Position numbers and translations under genes: made by a program. A stretch of DNA of 64,000 nt, taken from contig JBDNFC010000081.1 of assembly GCA_041690035.1 (NCBI GenBank), positions 1 through 64,000 of the forward strand. The letters are read 5' to 3'. Source of the DNA: CALSPH01 sp041690035 (lineage in GTDB: Bacteria; Bacteroidota; Bacteroidia; NS11-12g; UBA955). Of the stretch, positions 34,410 to 43,749 are shown one piece after another (position 1 is the stretch's first letter; every line of letters starts with the position of its first letter). The notes under the pieces were generated by a model. It was not told the origin of the DNA, did not search any database, and saw only the letters and a list, made by a program, of their open reading frames with translations.

Positions 34410-34537
34410 TTAGTGCGCGGTTTTATTTATTAAAATCTGCTTCATGCAATTAGCTTTTAGAAATAGATAGAATTTCCTTATTTTAGGTTATAACCAAAAT
34501 GTTGAAAAAATTAGGCAAATACACTTGCTAAAAGCAC

Positions 34538-34545
34538 TAATTTTG
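34538..34545 (+). promoter_or_regulatory. thyA -7 box
   Basis: TAATTTTG fits the consensus and lies 21 bases upstream of ATG 34567. The upstream element is unclear. The 157-base interval before thyA shows nothing else. Confidence 0.5.
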
Positions 34546-34566
34546 TGGCTCGCTACATAATAACAA

Positions 34567-35361
34567 ATGAATCAATACGAAAAACTTTTGAACCACATCT
34601 TAGAAAATGGAGATAAAAAAGAAGACAGAACAGGCACAGGAACCATCAGTATTTTTGGCGCACAACTAAGGTTTAAACTTGATGAAGGCTTTCCATTAAT
34701 AAGTACTAAAAAAGTTCATTTAAAAGCAATAATCCATGAATTATTGTGGTTTATTAAAGGGGAAACTAATATTAAATACCTAAGAGATAATGGAGTGAAA
34801 ATATGGGACGAATGGGCAGATAAAAATGGTAATCTTGGACCTATATATGGCAAACAATGGCGAAATTGGCCCTTAGAAAATGGACAATCAAAAGATCAAT
34901 TGGCAGAAGCAATAGAAATGATTAAAACCAACCCAAATTCAAGAAGAATTATAGTTTCGGCTTGGAATGTGTCAGAACTAGATAAAATGGCATTGATGCC
35001 TTGCCATTCATTTTTTCAATTTTATGTATCAAATAATAAACTAAGTTGTCAATTGTATCAGCGGAGTGCAGATATGTTTCTTGGTGTTCCATTTAACATC
35101 GCCTCCTATGCCTTGCTTACTATGATGGTTGCGCAGGTTTGCAATTTAAATTTAGGTGATTTTGTGCACACATTTGGCGATGCTCACATTTATAATAATC
35201 ATTTTAATCAAGTGCACCTTCAGCTATCTAGAAATCCTATGCCATACCCTATTATGAAAATTAATCCAAACAGAAAAGACATCAATGATTTTATTTTTGA
35301 AGACTTTGTTTTAGAAAATTACAATCCTCATCCTGCTATTAAAGCAGAAGTATCTATCTAA
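34567..35361 (+). CDS. thyA: Thymidylate synthase
   Basis: The 264-residue enzyme has the same length as the Escherichia coli protein and makes dTMP from dUMP with methylenetetrahydrofolate. Seen: DRTGTGTISIFG (20-31), the nucleophile Cys146 in LMPCHSFFQFYV, the dUMP-binding QRSADMFLGVPFNIASYA, and the C-terminal PAIKAEVSI. Followed by prmA with a 5-base gap. Confidence 0.98.
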   Translation: MNQYEKLLNHILENGDKKEDRTGTGTISIFGAQLRFKLDEGFPLISTKKVHLKAIIHELLWFIKGETNIKYLRDNGVKIWDEWADKNGNLGPIYGKQWRNWPLENGQSKDQLAEAIEMIKTNPNSRRIIVSAWNVSELDKMALMPCHSFFQFYVSNNKLSCQLYQRSADMFLGVPFNIASYALLTMMVAQVCNLNLGDFVHTFGDAHIYNNHFNQVHLQLSRNPMPYPIMKINPNRKDINDFIFEDFVLENYNPHPAIKAEVSI

Positions 35362-35366
35362 AAATT

Positions 35367-36209
35367 ATGCATAGTGAAATAAAAATCAAACTTAAACATC
35401 CTTATAATGAAAATGGCGATATTGCAGCCTCTTATCTTAATGATATTGGCCTAGAAACAGTGCAAGAAGACGAAAAATTGTCCGCTTATATTACCTTAGA
35501 TACTTTTGATAAAAAAACAGTAAATCAATGTTTAATTGCACTTAAAAGTAAAAATATAATACAAGATGATGTGGCTTTTCACACAATTGAGAAAACAAAT
35601 TGGAATGCACTTTGGGAAAGTAATTTTGAGCCCATAATTATTAAAAATTGTTGCTATATAAAGGCTGATTTTCATCAAGAAACAGAACTTAATATACCAA
35701 CTATTACTATTAATCCAAAGATGAGTTTTGGAACAGGGCATCATGCTACCACTCATTTGGCTTTAGAAATGCTAAATACACAAAATCTAAAAAATATGCG
35801 AATTGCAGATATTGGAACAGGCACTGGTATTTTAGCAATTTTTTCTATAATTAAAAAAGCAAAATATGTATTAGCAATAGACAATGATGCTTGGAGTGTT
35901 GCAAATGCAATTGAAAATGTTGATAAAAACAAGGTGAGCGATAACATAGATTTACTGCTGGGAGATGCACATTTTATCAAAGATGAAGCACTTTTTGACT
36001 TAATTGTAGCCAACATTAATAGAAATATTCTGCTCAATGATATGCCGGCTTATGCAGAGAAAATAAAAAGAGGAGGAACACTAATTATTTCAGGATTTTA
36101 TAAAGAAGATATATCAGATATAATCGAAAAAGCAACCTCATTAGGTTTGTATAAGTTAGATGAACAGACAATGAATAATTGGGCTTGTATTAAATTTAAT
36201 AAAGCTTAA
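35367..36209 (+). CDS. prmA: Ribosomal protein L11 methyltransferase
   Basis: The 280-residue enzyme has an N-terminal alpha/beta substrate-recognition domain (IKLKHPYNENGDIAASYL) and a C-terminal SAM-binding Rossmann domain: FGTGHHATTHLALEML, IADIGTGTGILAI and NINRNILL (the N-type catalytic motif near VANI). It trimethylates L11 residues. Directly follows thyA. Confidence 0.95.
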   Translation: MHSEIKIKLKHPYNENGDIAASYLNDIGLETVQEDEKLSAYITLDTFDKKTVNQCLIALKSKNIIQDDVAFHTIEKTNWNALWESNFEPIIIKNCCYIKADFHQETELNIPTITINPKMSFGTGHHATTHLALEMLNTQNLKNMRIADIGTGTGILAIFSIIKKAKYVLAIDNDAWSVANAIENVDKNKVSDNIDLLLGDAHFIKDEALFDLIVANINRNILLNDMPAYAEKIKRGGTLIISGFYKEDISDIIEKATSLGLYKLDEQTMNNWACIKFNKA

Positions 36210-36307
36210 TTATTTTTTATTATTGGTTTCTCAATTTTGAATTTATAAGCATCGCAATAACCCTTAGATACTAAGCACTTTTAAAAAATATTAATAATTT
36301 TATCAAT

Positions 36308-36340
36308 AAAAAAAAGCCAATCTCTTTATAGATTGGCTTT
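36308..36340. terminator. Intrinsic terminator between prmA and the esterase-like gene
   Basis: AAAGCCAATC (36313-36322) pairs with GATTGGCTTT (36331-36340) around an 8-base loop. On the minus strand eight T follow, which ends the esterase-like transcript; the plus strand has a weaker T-run for prmA. Confidence 0.85.
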
Positions 36341-36371
36341 CTTTTACAGTATTAAAATAAAATAACTACAA

Positions 36372-37850
36372 TTATTCCTTTACAATTTTTAAGCTACTTA
36401 AACCATTTTTAGTAGTCACGTTTACTAAGTAAGTTCCATTGCTTAATGCTGAAAAATCAACAATTGAATTTAAACCTTTATTTTCATTTATAGTTTTAAT
36501 TACTTTACCAGTAATATCTAATATTTCAATTTTCAAAATATCACTGTTAGCATTAATATTTAAGCTGCCATTAACAGGGTTTGGATAAGCATTGGCATCC
36601 CCTAATTTTACATCTTTCACAGACAAAGCATAATTTGAAACAAAACCCATAGAAATAGCCATTCTAGGAGCTACATATTTACATATTGAATCTATAAAAG
36701 CCATTGCTTTCTCTTTGCTCATGTTTGGATTTGATCTCAAGCCATTAGTTACAATAGCTTGTCCATTGGATATATTTGTTTTTATAAAATTGGTATCATA
36801 CCACTCCCATGGTCCAGATGCATTTATTTGACCAAGAATAGTATATAATCCATCAATACCATCTCTGGTATTCAATATTCTTGACAAATTGCCACCTACT
36901 TTTCCTTTGTATGAAGCATTATTGCCCAATCTGTCTACTTTTTTCATAATATCTCCTCCACCGCTCACTTCCACAACACTGGTAGATGTGCCTGGTACAA
37001 ACACAATGCCTAATCCGTAAGGAGCAAATGGATCTAATAAACCATGCACAGAAACAACAGGTGCTTCGCCACTTTCTATCCAAGAGCTATCTCCAACAGC
37101 ACCACCAATGGTAAAACCAAATTTAAAATCTGCATTATGATTTTTCCAATTATCTTTATTTAAAAAAGGTAACCCACCAAATCCTGCAATATTTCCAAAA
37201 ACAGCCTCTCTAACATAGGGTTGGGCTGGCATTGAGTCAAAATTGATAAATTTATCAATCAATAACTCACTTGATTTATTCAAAGAGATTGTATTTATAG
37301 CTACATATCCCCCAGTTCCGTTGCCGCCAATTGCAATCTTATTAGTATCTACCTTAAATGGGTTATTGTTAAATGCAGCCTCCTTAGCAAAAAATCTTGC
37401 AGCGGTTTTAGCGTCATGCATAGAACGATAAACTGCTTGCAAAATTGTTGATGTTCTTACCTTTTCATCAGCAGATAGTGCATTCCATCCTTGACGGTAT
37501 GAAATATTTGCAACCACATAGCCTCTTTTTGCAAATTCTTTAGCAAATTCTACAGTTGCACTATCAGTTTTATCTCCTGTTGGCAATTGGTTTGCAAATC
37601 TAGGGATATAGCTTCCAGTATGACAGAAAATGATTAAAGGCCTTTTTGTAGCAGTATCACCTGCTGGCTCATAAACGTCCATTCTTAAATCTACAGCCAT
37701 GGGAGCACCGGTAATGATTGTAAAGTTGTTGCCATAAATAACATTTGAGTTTACAGTAACGTCTGTAAAAACTTTTTCAACATACCTTATTTGGGCAAAC
37801 ATGCTAATACTAAATAAAGTAATGGTTAGGGTTAAGTAAATTTTCTTCAT
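36372..37850 (-). CDS. Secreted alpha/beta-hydrolase-like protein with T9SS tail, catalytic Ser replaced
   Basis: The 492-residue protein has a signal peptide (MKKIYLTLTITLFSISMFA), an alpha/beta-hydrolase fold (about 60-395) and a type A T9SS sorting domain (YPNPVNGSLNINANSD, KIEILDITGKVIKTI, LSSLKIVKE). The oxyanion region CHTGSYIP and the acid-residue region VHGLLDPFAPYG are present. The nucleophile elbow reads GGNGTGG (175-181): the Ser of G-x-S-x-G is Gly178, confirmed in the DNA as GGC AAC GGA ACT GGG. As read, a serine-esterase mechanism is not possible. It lies downstream of a TonB receptor and may bind rather than cleave a ligand. Confidence 0.88.
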   Translation of the reverse strand: MKKIYLTLTITLFSISMFAQIRYVEKVFTDVTVNSNVIYGNNFTIITGAPMAVDLRMDVYEPAGDTATKRPLIIFCHTGSYIPRFANQLPTGDKTDSATVEFAKEFAKRGYVVANISYRQGWNALSADEKVRTSTILQAVYRSMHDAKTAARFFAKEAAFNNNPFKVDTNKIAIGGNGTGGYVAINTISLNKSSELLIDKFINFDSMPAQPYVREAVFGNIAGFGGLPFLNKDNWKNHNADFKFGFTIGGAVGDSSWIESGEAPVVSVHGLLDPFAPYGLGIVFVPGTSTSVVEVSGGGDIMKKVDRLGNNASYKGKVGGNLSRILNTRDGIDGLYTILGQINASGPWEWYDTNFIKTNISNGQAIVTNGLRSNPNMSKEKAMAFIDSICKYVAPRMAISMGFVSNYALSVKDVKLGDANAYPNPVNGSLNINANSDILKIEILDITGKVIKTINENKGLNSIVDFSALSNGTYLVNVTTKNGLSSLKIVKE

Positions 37851-37913
37851 ATATTTTTTTTTTAAATTTAAGGTTCAATATTAACCAATTTTTAATTAAT
37901 TTATGAATTTATT

Positions 37914-40706
37914 TTATTTTATATCTAATAACAAAGAGGCATAGGCCAATCTACCCACCTGAGGGCCGCCATATACTTGGTATGCAAGATTATTTGTTAA
38001 ATTACTTGCGCCCAACTTAATAGTAATATTATGTTTTTTATAGAACTTGCTTATTTGAGCATCTAATAAATAATAACTCTCAATTTCGCCAGTAAATTGA
38101 GGCGACCCCTCAAATAAAAATCCTTCAATCCATTTAAAATTCATATTAAAAGAAAGGTCTCTTATGCTCCATTTTCTTAGATGAATCGCCAGTTGATTTC
38201 CGCCAAATCCAAGATTAAACTTGTGTCGAGGTGTATTAAACGCTGGAATCAAGGGGTCTGTAGATCCCATCCTGTTAAACTCGTTCCATGAATAATTGCC
38301 ATTGATGATTAAATACTTGCTTAAACTGTATGTTAAACCTATGGCAGCGCCTGTAGTCAGTACTAAATCTTTTGAATTAGTAGCAACCCGATATGCTTGG
38401 GCAGTAGTTAGCCGATTTAAGGTAGTATCTATTGTAATATCAACCCCCAATTTATACCCTATAAAATTAGTATAGAAACTTGTGTAGTAGCTTACATCTA
38501 TTAGCAACTTATCTTTAAAAATCACTCCTTTATACCCTGCCTCTAATGTGCGCACCTGCTCAGGCTTTATGGGGTCTAAATTAAAATATTGAAGTAAACT
38601 TCTATCTTGTTTATCAATATACTCGACCAAAGACTCTGTTGTAACTAAATTTTTAATTCCATTAATATTGCCTAGCAGTATTGCGCGTCCCACATTATAA
38701 TAGAGGTATTGGTCTGACAAGGTAGGATTGCGAATTGCTGATGAAAAAGAGAAACGATAAGTATTTTTGGCATTTCTTAAATAAACTAGTGATGCAGCAG
38801 GAGAAAAAAGAAGATTGAAGTTTTCATTTTTATCCAGCCTAAAATTCAAAGATGCTTTTAGCTTATCGTCTAAAAATTTTTTATCCGCTCCACCATATAA
38901 ACCAACCTCCCTGTTTGTTATTTTTCGATTGCCAGTATCTTCAAAAATCGTTCCCCTTGTATTTGGAGCGTAATACCTGCCGCTTACACCCGCAGTAATT
39001 ACGTAGTTTTTGTAATCAAATTTTCTTTGAGCCTGAAAATGATATAATGCAGATTTATCATAAAACCCGCTACCACCCTCAATCAATGATTTTCTGCTGG
39101 TAATAAGGTTTAGCATACTGTCAAAAGCGCGTGTGCCAGGGGCAAACCTATCAGAGGTTACTGTGCTATGCGGCAAACCATTTGCCGAAAGTTCACCATC
39201 AGCTACCTTTCTAGCTTCATTATGCAACCTTATTATCATCGTATCATATAATGCCAGCAAAGAATCTGCTATTCTAAAAGCATCTGGATTGTTAAAAAAT
39301 TGGCTGGGCCATCCGGGTATTTGTCTTACTTGAGGTCTTCCATTTCTGATCCAATAGCCACTGTAATCTTGGCTCCAATTTGTCTTATTTTTTGCAGCAT
39401 CTTGCATTACTAATGCCGTCAGCACAGCATCATAGGTGTTTCCTGCATCCTCGTTAGTGGCATATACTCTAATAAAGCCTTTGGACGATTTTAATTCTAG
39501 CCTATTCTGAAAAAATCGAATATCTTTTAAACTAAACCTATTTTCTCCTTGATAAACAGTGCTGCCTTCTCCAAAATTAAACTGATAATTAAGCTCATTT
39601 TTTTTGTCAATTTTATATGCTAATAAAGTATTGTATTTCACATTTCTGGTATTGTAATCCACAAGGTCTTTTTCCCAATACCCTGTCCTATTAAACCGAC
39701 CTAGACCAGGATATTGAGCAATGGCATTTAATCCCGTAAAATTATTGTCTGATTTAGGCTGTTCATCGCCATATCTATTTACCGCATCATAACCCCCATT
39801 ATTATTTGCACTGCTAGCACTCTGCGCAGTTGCACTTCTATTATCTGCTGCCCAATCTAATGCACGCATTGTAAAAAGATTTATTTTGTAAGCAAATTTA
39901 TCCTCCCCTTTCTTGTTTTTAAATACTTGGGCATACCGCACAGCAAATTCATACAGATTTCTTTCGCCTACTTTTACACTCACCGTTAGGCCGGGAAAAC
40001 GCCATGGATCTTTTGTTGTCATATTAATCACTCCATTAAAAGCATTGGGGCCAAAAAAAGCAGTACTTGCACCAGCAAATATATCCGTATTAAATATGTC
40101 TATTTCTGATGCTCCCAAAAAATTACCTAAAGAGAAGTTTAGGCCCGGAGATTGATTGTCAACTCCGTCTATCAATTGCAAAGACCTTACTGGACTTGTT
40201 GAATTAAAACCCCTTGTATTTATTACCCTAAAACCAAGACTAGCAGTGGTTACATCTACCCCTTTTAAATGCCCCAAACCTTCATAAAAATTGGCAGCAG
40301 GTGTTGCCTTGATCGCATTAATGCCCATACTTTCTATAGTTAATGGCTGCTCTCGCAGCTTTTCTGATATTTTATCTCCTTTGATAATTACGGCTTGTAA
40401 CAATTTTGCAGCAGGGCTAATAAAAATTTCTAAATTTGAAATAGCAGAATCTACCACAATTTCTTTATCAATGTAGCCAAAATAGCTCACCTTAATTTTT
40501 GCTGGAAAAACAATGTCTTTGGCAATAAAGTTTCCATCAAAATCTGTATAAACAGTTTTAGATTGTTCTAAAAATTTAATTGAAACCATAGCAATAGGTT
40601 CATTATTAAAAGTATCTTTTATAACACCTTTTAAATTAGATTGTGCAGATAGTGTATTTATGGAAGCGGATATTGCCACCAAAATTAATAAGTAGTTTCT
40701 TGCCAT
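37914..40706 (-). CDS. TonB-dependent outer-membrane receptor
   Basis: The 930-residue protein has a signal peptide (LLILVAISASINTLSAQ), an N-terminal carboxypeptidase-regulatory-like beta domain (about 24-100: LKGVIKDTFNNEPIAMVSI), a plug domain (about 110-235, with RGFNS and LIDGVDNQSPG) and a long 22-strand barrel ending in a hydrophobic strand (LAYASLLLDIK). It would take up a large nutrient across the outer membrane. No SusD partner is adjacent. A 63-base gap to the T9SS hydrolase-like gene suggests one transcript. Substrate unknown. Confidence 0.93.
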   Translation of the reverse strand: MARNYLLILVAISASINTLSAQSNLKGVIKDTFNNEPIAMVSIKFLEQSKTVYTDFDGNFIAKDIVFPAKIKVSYFGYIDKEIVVDSAISNLEIFISPAAKLLQAVIIKGDKISEKLREQPLTIESMGINAIKATPAANFYEGLGHLKGVDVTTASLGFRVINTRGFNSTSPVRSLQLIDGVDNQSPGLNFSLGNFLGASEIDIFNTDIFAGASTAFFGPNAFNGVINMTTKDPWRFPGLTVSVKVGERNLYEFAVRYAQVFKNKKGEDKFAYKINLFTMRALDWAADNRSATAQSASSANNNGGYDAVNRYGDEQPKSDNNFTGLNAIAQYPGLGRFNRTGYWEKDLVDYNTRNVKYNTLLAYKIDKKNELNYQFNFGEGSTVYQGENRFSLKDIRFFQNRLELKSSKGFIRVYATNEDAGNTYDAVLTALVMQDAAKNKTNWSQDYSGYWIRNGRPQVRQIPGWPSQFFNNPDAFRIADSLLALYDTMIIRLHNEARKVADGELSANGLPHSTVTSDRFAPGTRAFDSMLNLITSRKSLIEGGSGFYDKSALYHFQAQRKFDYKNYVITAGVSGRYYAPNTRGTIFEDTGNRKITNREVGLYGGADKKFLDDKLKASLNFRLDKNENFNLLFSPAASLVYLRNAKNTYRFSFSSAIRNPTLSDQYLYYNVGRAILLGNINGIKNLVTTESLVEYIDKQDRSLLQYFNLDPIKPEQVRTLEAGYKGVIFKDKLLIDVSYYTSFYTNFIGYKLGVDITIDTTLNRLTTAQAYRVATNSKDLVLTTGAAIGLTYSLSKYLIINGNYSWNEFNRMGSTDPLIPAFNTPRHKFNLGFGGNQLAIHLRKWSIRDLSFNMNFKWIEGFLFEGSPQFTGEIESYYLLDAQISKFYKKHNITIKLGASNLTNNLAYQVYGGPQVGRLAYASLLLDIK

Positions 40707-40783
40707 AGATAATTCTTAAATGAAAAGTGGCGCAAGATATTTAATTTATCTTATAAAATATCTTATTGTACTCAATTTAAAAA

Positions 40784-41563
40784 TTAGGGCGTATTTAGTA
40801 AGGTGGGCAGTTTGCCCTCAGAAACAATTATTTTTGCGTTTGATGATTCGCTCAATTTCAACATTGCCTCTATTTGTTTTAGTTTTATTATTTGATCTGT
40901 TAACCCTTCTGAAAGTATTAATTGGGCATCCCTAATTCCTTTTGCCTCTATTATTTTCCTTTCAGCATTTAGTTTTTCTTGGTCAATAACAAACTTCATA
41001 CGCAATGCATCTTGTTCTGCCTGCAATTTTTGCTCTATAGAACTTGTTAAACCTGGCGGCAATTGAATACTTTTCATCAACACCCGCTCTACAATTAATC
41101 CATTTTTTAGTAATAAATTATTCATTGTAACTAATATAGAATCTTCTATAACTGATCTTAAACCACTGTGCATATCTTTAGCAAAATATTGCGCACAAAC
41201 ATCTGATGCGGTAGACCTAAAAACATTAGAAATAATTGGCTCATAATCTAATCCAAGATTAGCTATTAATTGAGGCAAGCTGTCTTTTTCTACCTTATAT
41301 AGAATAGAGATTTGAGATTGAACACTCAAGCCCTCTTTACTTGGCAAAGATAGAGAAAGCTCCAAATTATTGGTTCTTGTGGAAACTATAACAACTTTTG
41401 AAATAAAAGGATTGTAGGTTATTGAGCCTTGAGTTTTTACATCTGTGCTTAACTTACCAATACTTTGTTTAACACCTGCTTCGCCTGGCCTAATAATTAC
41501 GCAACCCGATATTAATATTGAGATCATCAATACGTTTACTGCAATGCTCTTATTAATTTTCAT
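40784..41563 (-). CDS. SPFH/prohibitin-family lipoprotein
   Basis: The 259-residue protein starts with a lipoprotein signal peptide (ISILISGC, Cys21) and then an SPFH core (IIRPGEAGVKQSIGK, about 22-190), followed by a helical region rich in Glu, Lys and Ala (LQAEQDALRMKFVIDQEK). SPFH proteins form large ring-like scaffolds at membranes. A lipid anchor instead of a membrane helix is uncommon. It might control a membrane protease, but no such gene is adjacent. Confidence 0.85.
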   Translation of the reverse strand: MKINKSIAVNVLMISILISGCVIIRPGEAGVKQSIGKLSTDVKTQGSITYNPFISKVVIVSTRTNNLELSLSLPSKEGLSVQSQISILYKVEKDSLPQLIANLGLDYEPIISNVFRSTASDVCAQYFAKDMHSGLRSVIEDSILVTMNNLLLKNGLIVERVLMKSIQLPPGLTSSIEQKLQAEQDALRMKFVIDQEKLNAERKIIEAKGIRDAQLILSEGLTDQIIKLKQIEAMLKLSESSNAKIIVSEGKLPTLLNTP

Positions 41564-41661
41564 GTCTGTATAACAAAACAGTATGGCAATTGTTTTAAAT
41601 TCAAACCGTTATGATAAATTCATCTTTTTTTTTAGGTAGAAAAAAATAATTTGCATTTTAT

Positions 41662-42315
41662 ATGAAACTTTTTGAAACAAAACTAACAATAAACCGCACA
41701 GATATTTCAATTTCTGCTAAAAAATACATTTGTTTCAACGATTTTAAAACTATTTGTTTAAGCGATTTACATTTAGGTAAGGCAGGTTATTTTAGTCAAA
41801 ACAATTTGCCATTGCCTGTCATTGCCCATCAAATAGATTTAGACAATTTAAAAGAAATAGATATTTTATACAACGCTTATACCATCTTAATCCTTGGAGA
41901 TTTATTTCACAGTAGCAATATTTATGAAGCAGAAGAGCTGAGAAATATCATTGATAAATCAAAAAATGATTGGATATTGATAAAAGGCAATCATGATATT
42001 TTAGACAATGCCACTTACCTAAATATGGGTTTTAAAAAAGTATTCAAAAAATACATTCAAAAAGATTTTTGTTTTGTACACGAGCCTAACGAGAATGATT
42101 TGGCTAAATATTTTTGCATTTGTGGACACTTGCATCCAGGGGTAATACTAAGGAGTAAAGGTAAACAAAGTTTTTCTTTTCCATGCTTTTATAAAACGCA
42201 AACCCAACTAATTTTACCCGCTTTTGGTAGCTTAACAGGATTATTTTTCATAAAACCAATTAAAAAACAAACTACAACTATTGCTATTTGTAACCAAAGA
42301 CTATATGAAATATAG
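41662..42315 (+). CDS. PdeM-like metallophosphoesterase
   Basis: The 217-residue phosphoesterase has the calcineurin metal motifs LSDLHLGK (Asp/His), LGDLFHS, KGNHDI, a following HEP and CGHLHPG. This ordering and size match the family described as ligase-associated DNA-damage-response endonuclease PdeM. The ligase and exonuclease partners are not in this window, so the repair role is an extrapolation. Confidence 0.85.
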   Translation: MKLFETKLTINRTDISISAKKYICFNDFKTICLSDLHLGKAGYFSQNNLPLPVIAHQIDLDNLKEIDILYNAYTILILGDLFHSSNIYEAEELRNIIDKSKNDWILIKGNHDILDNATYLNMGFKKVFKKYIQKDFCFVHEPNENDLAKYFCICGHLHPGVILRSKGKQSFSFPCFYKTQTQLILPAFGSLTGLFFIKPIKKQTTTIAICNQRLYEI

Positions 42316-42348
42316 CCTAATGCAAGACAATCAATTTTTAAAATCTTG

Positions 42349-43044
42349 TTATATCTTTAATGATCCAATTCCGCCATCTACCCCAATAATCTGACCTGTT
42401 ATAAATGCTGCATTTTTACTCAATAAATAAACAGCCAAAGAGGCTAATTCTTCTTTTGAACCTATTTTTTTTAAGGGATGTCTTTCTGCAGATGCTGCTT
42501 GTTTTTCTGGGGTAGCAAGTAATGCACTTGCAAGAGGGGTATCGGTTAGAGATGGGGCAATGCAATTTACCCTGATACCTGCAGTTGCAAATTCTGCAGC
42601 CATAGATATAGAAAGACCTTGCAATCCCGCTTTGGCGGCAGCTATGCTTGCATGAAAAGGCATGCCTGTATTACTGGCTACAGTGCTAAAGAAAACTACT
42701 GAAGATTGCTTTGCTTTTCTTAGCTGTGGCAAGCAAGCTTTTATTACTTTAAAGGCACCTATTACATTGATATAGTAATCATCTGCAAAATCTTGCTCTG
42801 TATACCTGTTTAATGGTTTCAAATTTATAGTTCCTGGACAATAAACTACTCCATGCAATTCTTCTGGCAGCATATCAGTAGGGAAATCGTTTTTTATATC
42901 ATAATTCTGATAATAAATATTTGAAGCATCAGGTACACCTTTTTTTTCTCTTCCAGTTACAAATAATTGATAATCTTTAGCCATCATATTTACAATTTCT
43001 CCGCCAATGCCAGAAGTTCCACCTATAATTAATATATTTTTCAT
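42349..43044 (-). CDS. Short-chain dehydrogenase/reductase
   Basis: The 231-residue NAD(P)-dependent oxidoreductase has the Rossmann motif IGGTSGIGGEI, the NAG-like VYCPGTI, a conserved Ser in FFSTVASN, an active-site region where the usual Tyr-x-x-x-Lys is H-x-x-I-A-A-A-K-A, and the PSLTDTPLA tail. The catalytic Tyr is not obvious: the motif reads FHASIAAAKAG, with Ser/Ile where Tyr is expected. The ATG at 43044 is preferred to 43065 because it starts directly at KNILIIGG. Confidence 0.9.
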   Translation of the reverse strand: MKNILIIGGTSGIGGEIVNMMAKDYQLFVTGREKKGVPDASNIYYQNYDIKNDFPTDMLPEELHGVVYCPGTINLKPLNRYTEQDFADDYYINVIGAFKVIKACLPQLRKAKQSSVVFFSTVASNTGMPFHASIAAAKAGLQGLSISMAAEFATAGIRVNCIAPSLTDTPLASALLATPEKQAASAERHPLKKIGSKEELASLAVYLLSKNAAFITGQIIGVDGGIGSLKI

Positions 43045-43212
43045 AATGATAGAACCATTAATCAAAGTGATAGTTTTTATAGAAACTAATAACCAATAAA
43101 AAAACTACATGAATTAAATTGTAAACTAAAAGTTATCAATCTTAAGAATCTTAAAAAAAACACAAAGTAAAGGTTAAAAAAAAAAGCAAACTTTAAATTA
43201 TGAGATAAAACC

Positions 43213-43220
43213 TAAATTTG
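43213..43220 (+). promoter_or_regulatory. tspO -7 box
   Basis: TAAATTTG lies ten bases before ATG 43231, giving an expected 5' leader of only a few bases. Confidence 0.55.
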
Positions 43221-43230
43221 CATTTCAATT

Positions 43231-43713
43231 ATGAATAAAAAAGATGTTATCCACCTGCTCATTTTTTTAGGAATAAATTTTGCAGGATTGGGCATACGTG
43301 GCTTTATTACAAAAAGCGGTGTGGCAAGCGATTGGTATCAAAACTTATCAAAAGCACCTTGGACACCACCAGGCTGGGTTTTTGGAGTCGCATGGAGCCT
43401 TATTAAGCTTTGTTTTGCTTTTTATATGACATTTTTGCTAAAAGCATATTTGCAGAAAAATTTAAGTTATAAACCAATCATAATCTTATTTGCCATTCAA
43501 TGGGTGCTTAACTTAGCTTGGAATCCTCTGTTTTTTAGTTTTCATTATACCCTAATAGGATTGGTTGTAATTAGCGCATTGTCAATTGTTGTGGGCTATT
43601 TTTTGTTTAATTTCAATTCGCTCTTAAAAGCAAAAACGATGTTTATTGTTCCATACTTTATTTGGATGATTATTGCTACCAGCCTAAACGGGTATGTGGT
43701 TTTTTTTAATTAA
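43231..43713 (+). CDS. tspO: TspO/MBR family tryptophan-rich membrane protein
   Basis: Five-helix 160-residue membrane protein. It has the defining SKAPWTPPGWVFGVAWSL loop, QWVLNLAWNPLFFSFH and PYFIWMIIATSLNGYVVFFN. TspO proteins bind porphyrins and in some phototrophs adjust pigment genes in response to light or oxygen. The presence of a rhodopsin in this genome makes a photo-oxidative role plausible, not proved. It stands alone with its own promoter. Confidence 0.95.
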   Translation: MNKKDVIHLLIFLGINFAGLGIRGFITKSGVASDWYQNLSKAPWTPPGWVFGVAWSLIKLCFAFYMTFLLKAYLQKNLSYKPIIILFAIQWVLNLAWNPLFFSFHYTLIGLVVISALSIVVGYFLFNFNSLLKAKTMFIVPYFIWMIIATSLNGYVVFFN

Positions 43714-43749
43714 AAAAAGGTATCATATTTGCAGTCAATTTTTTAAAAT

